A stretch of 64,000 bases of DNA from Flavobacteriales bacterium (GTDB lineage Bacteria > Bacteroidota > Bacteroidia > CAIKAF01): NCBI GenBank assembly GCA_026418175.1, contig JAOABX010000005.1, forward strand, positions 85,989-149,988. Reading direction: 5' to 3'. The notes under the pieces are model-generated. The model saw nothing but the letters and a program-made list of their open reading frames with translations. It ran no database searches and had not been told where the DNA came from. How positions within the stretch are numbered: the first letter of the stretch is position 1; each line of letters begins with the position of its first letter. The translations under genes were made by a program, and so were the position numbers. This document shows, piece after piece, positions 55,178-64,000 of the stretch.

Positions 55178-56470
55178 TTAATTTTTTTTGTTGAGAATCT
55201 CTAATGCTTCTTTTACAGAGATTCGTTCCGAACCATTAAAAGCCACCACAAATGCATCAGAATAGCCTTTTTCACGAATGGATTTTTGCAAAGCCGTAGC
55301 TGCCTCCAGAGTGGTTTCGTTACCAGAAGTATACCGGTAAATGCCGTTTACCTCTACCATTTCTACCTGCGAAATTCCCTTAAATGCTTGATCATCTAGA
55401 GATAATTTACGTGGTGAAGACAAAAACTGTACTTTAAACCGAATCTCGGTGGGTTGGGATGTGTTTTCTGAATTTTCTTTTTCTGATGTTTCTTTGATTT
55501 TTTGTTCTCCGGAATCACCTGCAGTGCTACCGGAAGATTTATACCCTTTATACTCACTTCGGGCAATGGGCTTAAATTCTTTTTTCATCCCGGCATATTG
55601 ATCGCCCTCTACTTCCTTTTTGTATTCGGTAAAAGCTTGAAAAATGGCGGAAGCCATAATCTCCTGACCTACGGCATCAGCCAAGAATTTTTCCTCCTCA
55701 GCATGGGTAGCAAATCCCGTTTCAATCAACACGGAGGGCATGGCTGTGCGAACCAACACTAAAAAGCCGGCTTGTCTCACACCGCGGTCGTGCCTACCGG
55801 CATAATGCTTAAAAAAATGCTGAACTTTGGAAGCAAATGAAATACTTTGCTCCAAAAATTTATTTTGATATAAAGAAAATATTATGTTTCCCTCATCGGA
55901 GTTCAGATCAAAACCTTCATATTCTTTTTGGTAGTTGTCTTCATACAAGATAGCTGCATTTTCTCGCTTCGCTACAGCCAGGTTGGCTTCTGATTTGTGC
56001 AAGCCCATAACGTAAGTTTCAGCCCCAAAAGCATTGCTGTTACCTCCGGCATTTACATGGATACAAATAAATAAATCCGCTTTGTTGTCGTTGGCAATTT
56101 TAGCCCGTGTATGCAGTTCAACAAAAACATCTGTTTTACGGGTGTAAACTACTTTTACATCATCGTAATGGTCTTCTATAAGTTTTCCTAGCTTGAGCGC
56201 AATAGCTAAACAAATATCTTTTTCGTGGGCAAAATTGCCATGGCAACCCGGATCCTTTCCTCCATGCCCGGCATCTATTACTACAGTTTTTACTTTTTTA
56301 CCAAGTAAATGACGATACAATTTTTCAGGATTAGGGTCGTTATCGGCAGCAACCGGCAATATCCATACTATCCTAAAAATCAGTAACAGGAAGGCAACCC
56401 GCAACATGTTGATATTAATGAAACGACGGCGAAAATGCATAGAACCTGATTTTTGCGTAGTTTTGGCCAT
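55178..56470 (-). CDS. N-acetylmuramoyl-L-alanine amidase
   Basis: A zinc amidase of the Amidase_3 (AmiC-like) family that splits peptide from glycan in murein. VVIDAGHGGKDPGCHGN, the metal Glu in HEKDICLAIA, ICIHVNAGGNSNAFG and the catalytic SVLIETGFATHAEEE are all visible. The C-terminal 90 residues form a SPOR-like module (RFKVQFLSSPRKLSL) after a Glu/Ser-rich linker. The start is uncertain: a signal-anchor LRVAFLLLIFRIVWILPVAA follows several methionines. I chose ATG 56470 because a promoter element overlaps the ATG at 56491; ATG 56440 is also possible. Confidence 0.85.
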   Translation of the reverse strand: MAKTTQKSGSMHFRRRFININMLRVAFLLLIFRIVWILPVAADNDPNPEKLYRHLLGKKVKTVVIDAGHGGKDPGCHGNFAHEKDICLAIALKLGKLIEDHYDDVKVVYTRKTDVFVELHTRAKIANDNKADLFICIHVNAGGNSNAFGAETYVMGLHKSEANLAVAKRENAAILYEDNYQKEYEGFDLNSDEGNIIFSLYQNKFLEQSISFASKVQHFFKHYAGRHDRGVRQAGFLVLVRTAMPSVLIETGFATHAEEEKFLADAVGQEIMASAIFQAFTEYKKEVEGDQYAGMKKEFKPIARSEYKGYKSSGSTAGDSGEQKIKETSEKENSENTSQPTEIRFKVQFLSSPRKLSLDDQAFKGISQVEMVEVNGIYRYTSGNETTLEAATALQKSIREKGYSDAFVVAFNGSERISVKEALEILNKKN

Positions 56471-56492
56471 CGGGATATAAACAATTTTCATG

Positions 56493-56500
56493 CAAATTTA
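56493..56500 (-). promoter_or_regulatory. -7 promoter element of the amidase gene
   Basis: On the minus strand TAAATTTG matches TAnnTTTG. It is one base from the most upstream ATG (56491) and 22 bases from ATG 56470, which argues for the downstream start. The divergent lptD start is at 56511. Confidence 0.4.
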
Positions 56501-56510
56501 GCTGGCATCT

Positions 56511-59165
56511 GTGCTGAAGATTATACATACAGGGTTGATTTTATCCACACTTTTAATAACATTCTCCTGCGCTACTCAGCGACAGAAGCAGAAAAACAGT
56601 ACCTCCGGTTTGGCAAAAAAAAACATCGCAGATTCCCTATTAGCCCTTACCAAAGATAGCTTAAACAGCGATACTGTGAAATTAATCCCCATGGGCAAAG
56701 GGAAATTTACCAGCAACAACGATTCATTGGCTTTCCTTCAACCACCCCAAGACACAGTTAAAAAATCCAAAAAAAGCCCCCTTGAAGACAAGGTAGATTA
56801 CAAAGCACAAGATTCAGCAGTATTTGATGTAAAAAACAAAGTGATGTTTCTTTATGATACTGCTAAAATTAACTACCAAACCATTCAACTGGAAGCAAAC
56901 CGAATAATCATAGACCTTAATAAAAAAGAACTGGATGCACAGGGAACGACTGACAGTACAGGAAATTTGTTTGGAAGACCTGTTTTTACAGACAATGGGA
57001 AATCGTTTAATGCCAAAAGCATGTTATACAATTTTGATACCCGGAAAGGTCTTATCACCGAAGCTGTAACCAACGAAGGCGAAACTTACCTACATGCCGA
57101 AGTGGCGAAGAAAATGGATAATGATATTATTTATGTAAAAAACGCCAAATTTACTACCTGTATAGACCCTGATCCACATTTTCATATTCAAACCAGCAAG
57201 GCCAAACTCATTCCCGATGAGCTAATTGTAACCGGGCCAGCTAATTTGCGTATTGCAAACATTCCTACCCCGTTGGTAGTTCCATTTGGATACTTTCCTA
57301 CTCAAAAAAGTAAATCATCCGGACTTATTTTACCAGAATACGGAGAATTGGCTAATTATGGCTTTTTTCTGCGTAATTTAGGATACTATTTTGCCATTAA
57401 CGATTACCTGGATCTTACACTTAACGGGGATATATACACTAGTCTGAGTTTTGGTGCCAGGGCACTGATGAACTATAAGAAACGGTATAAATATTCCGGA
57501 AATTTCGGGTTAGGTTTTTCTCAACTGCAATATGGTGATCCGCAAATAGCCACTGACTTCCGACAAAATCGCGATTTTAAAATTATTTGGAACCATTCGC
57601 AAGATCCAAAATCCAATCCTACCATCACTTTTAATGCCGCTGTAAATATTGTTTCAGGTACGTTCAATACTTTTAATGCCAGCAATGTGCAGGGCATCGT
57701 ACAAAACCAGTTTCAATCAAACATTGCTTTTTCTAAAACATTTCGGGGCACGCCGCTGAGCATTTCACTGAACCTACGGCATAATCAAAACACGCAAACA
57801 AGGCAAGTGAACATTAGCCTTCCTGACTTTGTATTTAATGTAACCAGATTCTTTCCATTTAAACGCAAAAAACAAGTGGGCGAATTGCGATGGTATGAAA
57901 ATATTGGAGTTACGTATTCCATGAATATTCGTAACGACATCAATACCATTGATACCATGTTTGCCCGTGACTTTACAGGTGTATTAAAAAATATGAACAA
58001 CGGTATCCAGCAACGGATGAGTATTAGTACAAATCTCAAATTATTAAAATACATCACCTTTACCCCATCTATAAACTATGTTGAAAAATGGCATTTTGCA
58101 AATCTTCGCAAAGTTTTTGATCCAGCACAGCAATTGATGGTAAATGATACCATTCGAGGTTTCTTTAGCACCCGCGAAATGAATGCATCTGCTTCTCTTA
58201 CTACTATTCTATACGGAATGTTTACGTTTAAAAAAGGCGGAATAAAAGCCATTCGACACGTAATGACACCGACGCTTAATGCTAATTTCAGGCCGGATTT
58301 GGGCGATATAGTTAAAGGATATTTTGGCCCCAATGGTGAATTTATAAGCTATTCGCCCAACCAGATTGGTTTGTTTGGAGCTTCACCCAGCGGAATGAGC
58401 GGAACTGTGGGTTTCAATATCAATAATAACTTAGAAATGAAAGTGAAATCAAAAAAAGACACTATTACTGGAGAGAAAAAAATTCCTTTGCTGGAGGTAC
58501 TAACTGTGGGCATGAATTATGATTTTGCCAGGGATTCTCTTAACCTTTCAAACTTAGCACTTGCCGGAAGAACTACATTGTTAAACATGATTGGAATCAA
58601 CTTTGCATTTTCTTTCGATCCGTATGCGTATGAAATAGTGAATGGGCAAGCTGTACGCATCAATCGGTTTCAGGTAACACAAAACGGACAGTTAACACGT
58701 TTAACCCAGGCCAGCCTGAATGTTAACTTCACACTACGAGGTGAATCGAAACGAAAACAAGAGGCTACACAAGGCTTATCACAAGCCCAGCAAATGATTG
58801 CTAATCAGCCGGATTATTACAATTATGTGGACTTTAATATTCCGTATAGTTTATCATTAGGGTATAATATCAGCTACAATAAACCTTTGGATAAAGAGGC
58901 TATCACGCATGCCATTAACATTCAAGGCGATGTAAATATTACACAAAAATGGAAAGTGAGTGTAAATTTGAATTACGACATACAGAATAAACGTTTCACT
59001 ACTTCACAAATAAATATTTTTCGAGATTTGCATTGCTGGGAAATGCGGGTATCCATCATTCCGTTTGGCATACGACAAAGCTACATGTTTACTATCAATG
59101 TGAAGTCTCCCTTGCTGCAAATGCTTAAATTACAACGACAGAGTGGATGGGCTAATTTGAAATAA
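56511..59165 (+). CDS. lptD: LPS-assembly protein LptD-like
   Basis: A protein of 884 residues. GTG 56511 starts a short signal (LKIIHTGLILSTLLITFSC), in which LITFSC has lipobox character, unusual for an LptD. Residues 95-250 form an OstA/LptA-like beta-taco (VKNKVMFLYDTAKINYQTI, LDAQGTTDSTGNLFG) and the rest an outer-membrane barrel of about 26 strands (ARALMNYKKRYKYSGNFGLG). It closes LPS transport to the cell surface together with LptE. The next gene on the opposite strand ends five bases away. Confidence 0.88.
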   Translation: MLKIIHTGLILSTLLITFSCATQRQKQKNSTSGLAKKNIADSLLALTKDSLNSDTVKLIPMGKGKFTSNNDSLAFLQPPQDTVKKSKKSPLEDKVDYKAQDSAVFDVKNKVMFLYDTAKINYQTIQLEANRIIIDLNKKELDAQGTTDSTGNLFGRPVFTDNGKSFNAKSMLYNFDTRKGLITEAVTNEGETYLHAEVAKKMDNDIIYVKNAKFTTCIDPDPHFHIQTSKAKLIPDELIVTGPANLRIANIPTPLVVPFGYFPTQKSKSSGLILPEYGELANYGFFLRNLGYYFAINDYLDLTLNGDIYTSLSFGARALMNYKKRYKYSGNFGLGFSQLQYGDPQIATDFRQNRDFKIIWNHSQDPKSNPTITFNAAVNIVSGTFNTFNASNVQGIVQNQFQSNIAFSKTFRGTPLSISLNLRHNQNTQTRQVNISLPDFVFNVTRFFPFKRKKQVGELRWYENIGVTYSMNIRNDINTIDTMFARDFTGVLKNMNNGIQQRMSISTNLKLLKYITFTPSINYVEKWHFANLRKVFDPAQQLMVNDTIRGFFSTREMNASASLTTILYGMFTFKKGGIKAIRHVMTPTLNANFRPDLGDIVKGYFGPNGEFISYSPNQIGLFGASPSGMSGTVGFNINNNLEMKVKSKKDTITGEKKIPLLEVLTVGMNYDFARDSLNLSNLALAGRTTLLNMIGINFAFSFDPYAYEIVNGQAVRINRFQVTQNGQLTRLTQASLNVNFTLRGESKRKQEATQGLSQAQQMIANQPDYYNYVDFNIPYSLSLGYNISYNKPLDKEAITHAINIQGDVNITQKWKVSVNLNYDIQNKRFTTSQINIFRDLHCWEMRVSIIPFGIRQSYMFTINVKSPLLQMLKLQRQSGWANLK

Positions 59166-59170
59166 TATTG

Positions 59171-60724
59171 TTACAATTTTTCGACTTCAGACAAAAATTT
59201 TTCTGCTTGATTTATAATTTGTCGCTGTTCATCGGAATTAAATTTTTCCCATGTTCTATACATCATACCAATGCGTGGATTGTTATACAACTTATCTCTA
59301 TGCCGATGATAAAAATGCCAATATAAACTATTGAACGGACAAGCCTTTTCACCGTATTTTAAAGATTTATTGTAAAAACACGATGTACAATAATTACTCA
59401 TTTTATGCATATAATTGGCACTGCCAACATAGGGTTTAGTAGCCATAATTCCTCCATCAGCATATTGGCTCATTCCTCTGGTATTGGGCATTTCTACCCA
59501 TTCTATAGCATCGGCATAAATACCCAAATACCAAGCATCCACTTCATCCGGATGAACCCCTGCCAACAAGGCAAAAGCACCAGTTACCATCAACCGTTGT
59601 ATATGATGTGCATATGCATGTTGCAAAGAACCTTGAATGGTTTGCCGCATACATTCCATTTGGGTTTCGCCCGTCCAATAAAACGTTGGTAAAGTAGCCT
59701 GATGTTTAAAGTAATTTAACGTAGCATATTCAGGCATATGCATCCAGTAAATTCCTCGCACATATTCTCTCCATCCTAAAACCTGTCGTATAAACCCTTC
59801 TACAGAAGCTAAAGGATATCTTTTAGGATTGTTTTTCCAAGCATCTTCAACTTGTTGTATTACTTCCATGGGATGGAGCATTTTGGTATTTAGCGAAAAT
59901 GAAAGTTTTGAATGAAACATTAACCAGGCATTACGTACCATAGCATCCTGATAATGACCAAACCATGGCAGCGCATGTTCTATAAAATGATTTAGCAATT
60001 CCAAACTTTCTTTTCGGGTTACCGGCCATGTAAAATTCTTTGCATCAACTGAACCGATAGTTTTGATACCAGATGTATGGATTTCTTTTTCGATAGAACG
60101 TAAATCTTTGAAAAATAACAAAGGTTGTGGAATGAGTTCTTTTCCTGAATATTTATGCCTGTTTTCTGCATCATAATTCCAAATTCCACCAAGGGGTTTA
60201 TTTTCAAGCATCAAAACTCGCGTCTTCTTTCGTTGATTACGGTAAAAGGTTTCCATTAAAAAATGTTTCTTCCCCCTAAATATTTCTTTTAATTCATCGC
60301 GTGTAGTTATAAAATGTTCAGAATCGTACACTATAGTTTTTATACTTTTTAATGATAACCATGCTTTGATTTGCTCATCTAACCGATACTCATCCGGCCA
60401 TTGGTATTCAAACCTTTGAATATTATATTTATCCATCAACCAGTCTAAATTTTTAGTGATGGATTGATCATTTTCCGGATCATTTATTTTCAAATGATAT
60501 ACATGATGCCCCTGCTTTGAAAGCCATTGGGCGAAATTATACATTGCAGCAAAAAAACCAATTACTTTTTGAATGTGATGCCTTACATAGTCGGTTTCTT
60601 GCCTTACTTCCATAATTACATATAACACTGAATCATTTTTTTCTTGATACCAACTATGCAGATAATTTAATTGGTCACCAAGAATTAATCGTAAGGTAGT
60701 ATAGCTATCTTTTTGTGGTTTCAT
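59171..60724 (-). CDS. FeS-containing bacterial cryptochrome/photolyase
   Basis: A member of the FeS-BCP group (PhrB-like (6-4) photolyases), 517 residues. It begins TLRLILGDQLNYLHSWYQ, typical of the group's N-terminal fold, and has FIRQVLGWREYVRGIYWMHM and VDAWYLGIYADAIEWVEMPN in the FAD domain, then the Fe-S cysteines: one in QMECMRQT and the C-terminal set YCTSCFYN with KACPFN. It repairs UV lesions or senses blue light with FAD and a second chromophore. ATG 60724 overlaps the DUF429 stop (ATGA), so the longer frame start at 60799 is not used. Confidence 0.9.
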   Translation of the reverse strand: MKPQKDSYTTLRLILGDQLNYLHSWYQEKNDSVLYVIMEVRQETDYVRHHIQKVIGFFAAMYNFAQWLSKQGHHVYHLKINDPENDQSITKNLDWLMDKYNIQRFEYQWPDEYRLDEQIKAWLSLKSIKTIVYDSEHFITTRDELKEIFRGKKHFLMETFYRNQRKKTRVLMLENKPLGGIWNYDAENRHKYSGKELIPQPLLFFKDLRSIEKEIHTSGIKTIGSVDAKNFTWPVTRKESLELLNHFIEHALPWFGHYQDAMVRNAWLMFHSKLSFSLNTKMLHPMEVIQQVEDAWKNNPKRYPLASVEGFIRQVLGWREYVRGIYWMHMPEYATLNYFKHQATLPTFYWTGETQMECMRQTIQGSLQHAYAHHIQRLMVTGAFALLAGVHPDEVDAWYLGIYADAIEWVEMPNTRGMSQYADGGIMATKPYVGSANYMHKMSNYCTSCFYNKSLKYGEKACPFNSLYWHFYHRHRDKLYNNPRIGMMYRTWEKFNSDEQRQIINQAEKFLSEVEKL

Positions 60725-61296
60725 ACATGAATGGTTCCTTCTTCCAATTGTCCAAAAATTATAGACTTTCCCTTCGATATTCTCCATCCCGATATCCATG
60801 CTAATATGGCATCAACCTGATGCCAGGTGTGGATATTATCAGGAATATTAATCTTTAATTTTTTTTTCAATCGAAATAAAAATTCCGGTATTTGATCTTT
60901 CATTTTATAACAAAAAATTAAATCCTCGTATGCTTTATAAACCAAGCCTTTGGGATATACTTCGTATACCGAAATTCCATTCAATTTCCATATATAAGCT
61001 AAACGCATAGCTCTTGCGGTTAGCCCTCCTAAAAACATAGGACTCATGGCTTGTAATTCCTGGTCACATTTTCTATAAAAAAAATTGTCCGATTTATTGT
61101 AGAAGCCTCCTGGCAAAGACAAAGGAGCATCTATGCAAATAAAATCAGGTTTATATATTTTAATAATTGCCTCTAGCCAAGCATCTGTATCTTCACCTTT
61201 TTCAGATACTACAACATGTAATTCATTATTTTCTTCCCATGCTACACAGGTAGTACCAGCAGTTTTTGCTCCATAGTCAATACCTATCCAACGCAT
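60721..61296 (-). CDS. DUF429 family protein (RNase H-like fold)
   Basis: A 191-residue protein starting [20 protein letters not shown], the RNase H-like strand-loop with the first acidic residue, and DFICIDAPLSLPGG, the DUF429 core. DAILAWISGW carries a further acidic residue near the C-terminus. DUF429 proteins are predicted nucleases with no proven role. It overlaps the cryptochrome DASH end by 20 bases and the FeS photolyase start by four, so it is an integral operon member; DNA repair is a plausible setting. Confidence 0.82.
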   Translation of the reverse strand: MRWIGIDYGAKTAGTTCVAWEENNELHVVVSEKGEDTDAWLEAIIKIYKPDFICIDAPLSLPGGFYNKSDNFFYRKCDQELQAMSPMFLGGLTARAMRLAYIWKLNGISVYEVYPKGLVYKAYEDLIFCYKMKDQIPEFLFRLKKKLKINIPDNIHTWHQVDAILAWISGWRISKGKSIIFGQLEEGTIHV

Positions 61297-62596
61297 GGTA
61301 TGATTTATTAGTTAGCCATGTTTTTACATACAATCCCTGCGCATCGTATTGTGCTGCCTGTTTTTCAATTTTAAAGTACCGATCTTTCCGTGAATCGTTG
61401 CCAACGCCGGCAATGTACATCCAGTTCCCCCAATTGCTGCATACATCATAGTCCACCAAACAATGTTCAAACCAACTGGCTCCCCAACGCCAATCGCACC
61501 GCAAGTCGTTCACCAAAAAACTTGCTGCCAACTGTCTCCCCCGATTACTTAAATAACCAGTTTGCTTAAGTTCTGTCATACAAGCATCTACTAAAGGCAC
61601 TCCGGTTTCTCCATTTTTCCATCGTTCAAAATCTTCAAATGTTCCAACCCAATTTCTTATTCTTTGGGTAATACCAGTTAAATAAAAAATTCTCTTTCCA
61701 AATTTCCAGGTAACCCATCGAAAGAAATCTCTCCAAAGCAATTCAAATATCAACCAATATGTTGATTCATTGGCTGTAATATCTTTTTCAAAACGTTTAA
61801 CTTCTTCATATACACGCCGTGAAGAAAGACTTCCTATGCTAAGCCAAGGTGATAAACGTGATGAATATTCTGTACCTAACAATTCATTACGAGTTTCTTT
61901 ATACTTGGCTAATTGTTGGGTTCCCCAAAAGTAATGTTGCAATCGAATCAACGCAGCATCTTCTCCTCCTGCAAATGAATAGGGAGTTAGCAAAGTTTCT
62001 AATGCTTGCAAAATACTTACAGGCAATACATGTAATCCGCTTTTATGCTCAATCTCTTTTGGCCAAAAAGGTAAATGAACTGGTTCTGAATATGTTTTTC
62101 GAATAACCCAATTCGATTCTACTTGCTTACGAAATTCAGTAAACTGAAAAGGCAACTTAGTGATAGAAAAAGGCAAATCTAACGGATGCATCAACGATTT
62201 TCCGTAATAGGTTTTTACAAACCACCGGTTATTAATGTTGTTCACTAAACGAATTTCAACCTGTTGTTCTTCCCAAGCAAATTCTTTTTCAAAACCAATT
62301 ACATCCGGACTAAATTTTATTGCCAACTCCGGAATAACCTCCTCCGGCCGACCCCAAGCTATATACAAATCACTTCCTTTTTCTTGTAACTTGCGTTTTA
62401 ATGCCCATACATTTTCCAATATAAATTTCTTACGATGCATCCCCACTCTTTCAAATCCGAACACAGACATTCCAAAATCATCGGGATTAAAACAATAAAC
62501 AGGCAAAAAAACATCTGCCTTTGATGCTATTTCGCTAATCCACTCATGATCGTGCAATCGTAAATCATTTCGAAACCAAAACAATACTTTTTTCAT
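61277..62596 (-). CDS. Cryptochrome DASH / photolyase
   Basis: A photolyase-family flavoprotein of 439 residues. It begins [18 protein letters not shown], the antenna-binding Rossmann domain, and has in the FAD domain [55 protein letters not shown] and [18 protein letters not shown], which are DASH-type signatures. DASH proteins repair pyrimidine dimers in single-stranded or loop DNA and may signal blue light. ATG 62596 overlaps the DUF2256 stop. Confidence 0.93.
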   Translation of the reverse strand: MKKVLFWFRNDLRLHDHEWISEIASKADVFLPVYCFNPDDFGMSVFGFERVGMHRKKFILENVWALKRKLQEKGSDLYIAWGRPEEVIPELAIKFSPDVIGFEKEFAWEEQQVEIRLVNNINNRWFVKTYYGKSLMHPLDLPFSITKLPFQFTEFRKQVESNWVIRKTYSEPVHLPFWPKEIEHKSGLHVLPVSILQALETLLTPYSFAGGEDAALIRLQHYFWGTQQLAKYKETRNELLGTEYSSRLSPWLSIGSLSSRRVYEEVKRFEKDITANESTYWLIFELLWRDFFRWVTWKFGKRIFYLTGITQRIRNWVGTFEDFERWKNGETGVPLVDACMTELKQTGYLSNRGRQLAASFLVNDLRCDWRWGASWFEHCLVDYDVCSNWGNWMYIAGVGNDSRKDRYFKIEKQAAQYDAQGLYVKTWLTNKSYHALDRY

Positions 62597-62751
62597 GCTT
62601 CAGATAGATAATGGTATTTTGATTTTTTTCTGCATGCATCACTGCAATATTTTACTTCATGCCATACCCGCTCCCACTTCTTACGCCAACGAAAAGGGCG
62701 TTGACAAACTGCACAAATTTTTTCTGGCAGATGCAATTTTTTATGTGCCAT
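62593..62751 (-). CDS. DUF2256 zinc-finger protein
   Basis: A 52-residue protein with one small zinc-binding domain: [20 protein letters not shown] and [11 protein letters not shown] supply four cysteines. DUF2256 proteins are known from photolyase/cryptochrome neighbourhoods but have no function. I chose ATG 62751 and reject the longer 79-codon frame, since its extra 27 codons lie entirely inside the flavin reductase gene. The start overlaps that gene by 11 bases. Confidence 0.85.
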   Translation of the reverse strand: MAHKKLHLPEKICAVCQRPFRWRKKWERVWHEVKYCSDACRKKSKYHYLSEA

Positions 62752-63391
62752 AATTCCAAGAAATTTTTTCACTTTCCCGATCAATTTTAGCATACTGTAA
62801 ACGCATCTCTTTTTGCGTGGAGTGATAGCCATCTAACCCACATACCGTTGTTATTTGCAAGGCTTGCAAATCCACATATCCATCCTTGCTAATTACTTCA
62901 TCTGACATGATAATTTCTACAATTTTTCCTACCATAAAAATGGTTCCGTTCGCTTGAACGGTATATTCTTCCACCCATTGCAATCCAATTTTTACTGGAC
63001 TTTCTTTTACATAGATAATGGGATATTCTAACGATTGTTCTTCATGCAATCCGGTTACTGTAAATTCTGAAACATTGGCCGGGTATGGTGCACTACACTG
63101 ATGTGCTTGTTGAATTATAGAAATCGGTACATGATTTAAGGAATAATATCCTGTGGCACGAATATTTTCATACGAATGGCGTGGTACCGTAAGAGGCCGA
63201 AACACCAAACCAATCAATGGAGGATCAGCACCTACGTGAACTGCCGATGAAAACAAAGCCAAATTTGGATTCCCCTCCCGATTTTGGGTAGCCAACAAAT
63301 GCAATGGTTTAAATCCGGTAATGGAATTTATCAAGTTTCTTCTGAAATTTTTTTCCAGTTCTGCAATTTCCTTCAAATGAAAAGTTTTCAT
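62741..63391 (-). CDS. Flavin reductase family protein
   Basis: An FMN-binding split-barrel protein of the DIM6/NTAB family, 216 residues: [39 protein letters not shown] and [15 protein letters not shown]. It would reduce flavin or carry FMN. Placed in the photolyase operon, it could supply reduced flavin. It lies four bases after the SDR stop. Confidence 0.87.
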   Translation of the reverse strand: MKTFHLKEIAELEKNFRRNLINSITGFKPLHLLATQNREGNPNLALFSSAVHVGADPPLIGLVFRPLTVPRHSYENIRATGYYSLNHVPISIIQQAHQCSAPYPANVSEFTVTGLHEEQSLEYPIIYVKESPVKIGLQWVEEYTVQANGTIFMVGKIVEIIMSDEVISKDGYVDLQALQITTVCGLDGYHSTQKEMRLQYAKIDRESEKISWNYGT

Positions 63392-63395
63392 TTTT

Positions 63396-64000
63396 TTAAA
63401 TTCTTATACTAGACATTCCACCATCAATATGTATCACTTGTCCTGTAATCCAATTATCCGGATGCAATAAATGCATGGCCAAGGGTACAAAATGTTCTGG
63501 TTTACCAATCATCTTTAAGGGATGCCGCTCCTGTGCCGATCGAATTTTATCTTCACTTGATAGTAGTCTTGAAGCTAAAGGAGTATCTGTAAGCGAAGGA
63601 GCTATACAATTTACTCGAATATTCGGAGCCCATTCAGCGGCCAGTGAGCGCATAAGCCCTTCTAAGGCTCCTTTAGCTGCAGCTATAGAAGCATGAAACG
63701 GCATACCAGTTTGTACTGCTACAGTGCTAAAAAGCAATGCTGAAGCTCGACCTGCAGCCTGCATAGATGGATAATACTGTTGAAATGTGCGCACTGCTCC
63801 CAACACATTCACATTCCAATCCCGTTCAAAATCTTCGGGTTTTAGCATTCTAAAAGGCTTAAGGTTAATACTTCCGGGTGCATAAATTAATCCGTGAAGT
63901 GGTTCTGAAATCGTAGGAAAAACAGGATGTTCTTCTTCTATATTTAAAGCATACCAGCGCACTCCCGGTAATTGCTCAACGCCCTTGGATTCTCTGGAGC
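63396..64000 (-). CDS. SDR-family protein lacking the catalytic Tyr, 5' end missing
   Basis: A short-chain dehydrogenase/reductase whose N-terminus lies past the right edge; I followed the reading frame to the edge without a stop (SRESKGVEQLPG at the edge). It keeps LIYAPGSINLKPF (NAG-like loop), the WNVNVLGA motif, IRVNCIAPSLTDTPLA and VIHIDGGMSSI. The Tyr of YxxxK is replaced by Ile (SIAAAKGALEGL) while Ser and Lys remain. Dehydrogenase activity is therefore doubtful. It heads the photolyase operon; similar SDR genes are known to me from photolyase neighbourhoods. Confidence 0.82.
   Translation of the reverse strand, partial: SRESKGVEQLPGVRWYALNIEEEHPVFPTISEPLHGLIYAPGSINLKPFRMLKPEDFERDWNVNVLGAVRTFQQYYPSMQAAGRASALLFSTVAVQTGMPFHASIAAAKGALEGLMRSLAAEWAPNIRVNCIAPSLTDTPLASRLLSSEDKIRSAQERHPLKMIGKPEHFVPLAMHLLHPDNWITGQVIHIDGGMSSIRI

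Noticed and set aside
60725..60799. N-terminal extension of the FeS photolyase
   Set aside because: The sequence before ATG 60724 lies inside the DUF429 gene, and the ATGA overlap supports the shorter start.
62752..62832. N-terminal extension of the DUF2256 gene by 27 codons
   Set aside because: These codons lie entirely within the flavin reductase coding region and the DUF2256 domain starts exactly at the internal Met.
1..64000. Mobile elements, prophage, CRISPR arrays, toxin-antitoxin or defence genes, tRNA and rRNA
   Set aside because: I looked for transposase and integrase motifs, regularly spaced repeats and cloverleaf-like segments in the intergenic gaps on both strands and found none I could support.

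Overview
This window is a low-GC (clearly AT-rich) chromosomal segment of a Bacteroidota bacterium. Supporting evidence: secreted proteins carry type IX secretion (T9SS) C-terminal sorting domains of both type A and type B; an LptD-like protein, a type B ribosomal protein L31, the split three-gene proton-translocating transhydrogenase (pntAA/pntAB/pntB), NhaD, DUF5723 and DUF2797 proteins are typical of the phylum; and several genes have the Bacteroidota promoter element TAnnTTTG close to their start codons. A Chitinophagales/Saprospirales-like member is my guess, but no rRNA or marker in the window fixes the family. I see no rRNA, tRNA, CRISPR array, insertion sequence or prophage.

Layout. 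1-4770 (minus): the end of a flippase-like membrane protein, a GT2 glycosyltransferase, a degenerate thioredoxin-like protein with a probable frameshift in its signal peptide, and a T9SS type B surface protein. 4916-10580 (plus): malate dehydrogenase, a secreted esterase, a peroxiredoxin and the transhydrogenase operon. 11020-14895: an HMA-like periplasmic protein, a TonB-dependent receptor and an MFS transporter, read as a metal (probably copper) module. 14944-22897: a complete histidine operon (hisG-D-C-B-[pabA/trpG-like]-H-A-F-IE) preceded by a recognisable translational attenuator with a His-codon leader peptide. 22963-29289: DUF5723 protein, NhaD antiporter, M42 peptidase, an outer-membrane barrel protein and sucD. 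29412-31908: a Rieske oxygenase overlapping a CrtU-like FAD oxidoreductase. 31912-33455 (minus): heptose genes gmhA and hldA. 33547-35201: an EamA transporter overlapping a DUF2797 protein. 35257-41356 (minus): a very large repeat adhesin and a beta-helix protein. 41466-50919: TPR protein, COX3-like protein, ruvB, queG, mpl, clpB, a GlmU-like protein and rpmE2. 51003-56470 (minus): an Hdr-type Fe-S electron-transfer pair with a HAD phosphatase between them, an MCE protein and an amidase. 56511-59165: lptD. 59171-64000 (minus): six overlapping or nearly abutting genes, SDR, flavin reductase, DUF2256, cryptochrome DASH, DUF429 and FeS photolyase, apparently one light/DNA-repair operon.

The most unusual items are the Rieske plus CrtU-like pair, the six-gene photolyase/cryptochrome operon with an SDR lacking its catalytic Tyr, the glutamine amidotransferase of TrpG/PabA type inserted in the his operon, the his attenuator itself, and a recurring TAnnTTTG element placed so close to start codons that leaderless or near-leaderless mRNAs are implied. 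Most of the rest is ordinary housekeeping sequence.
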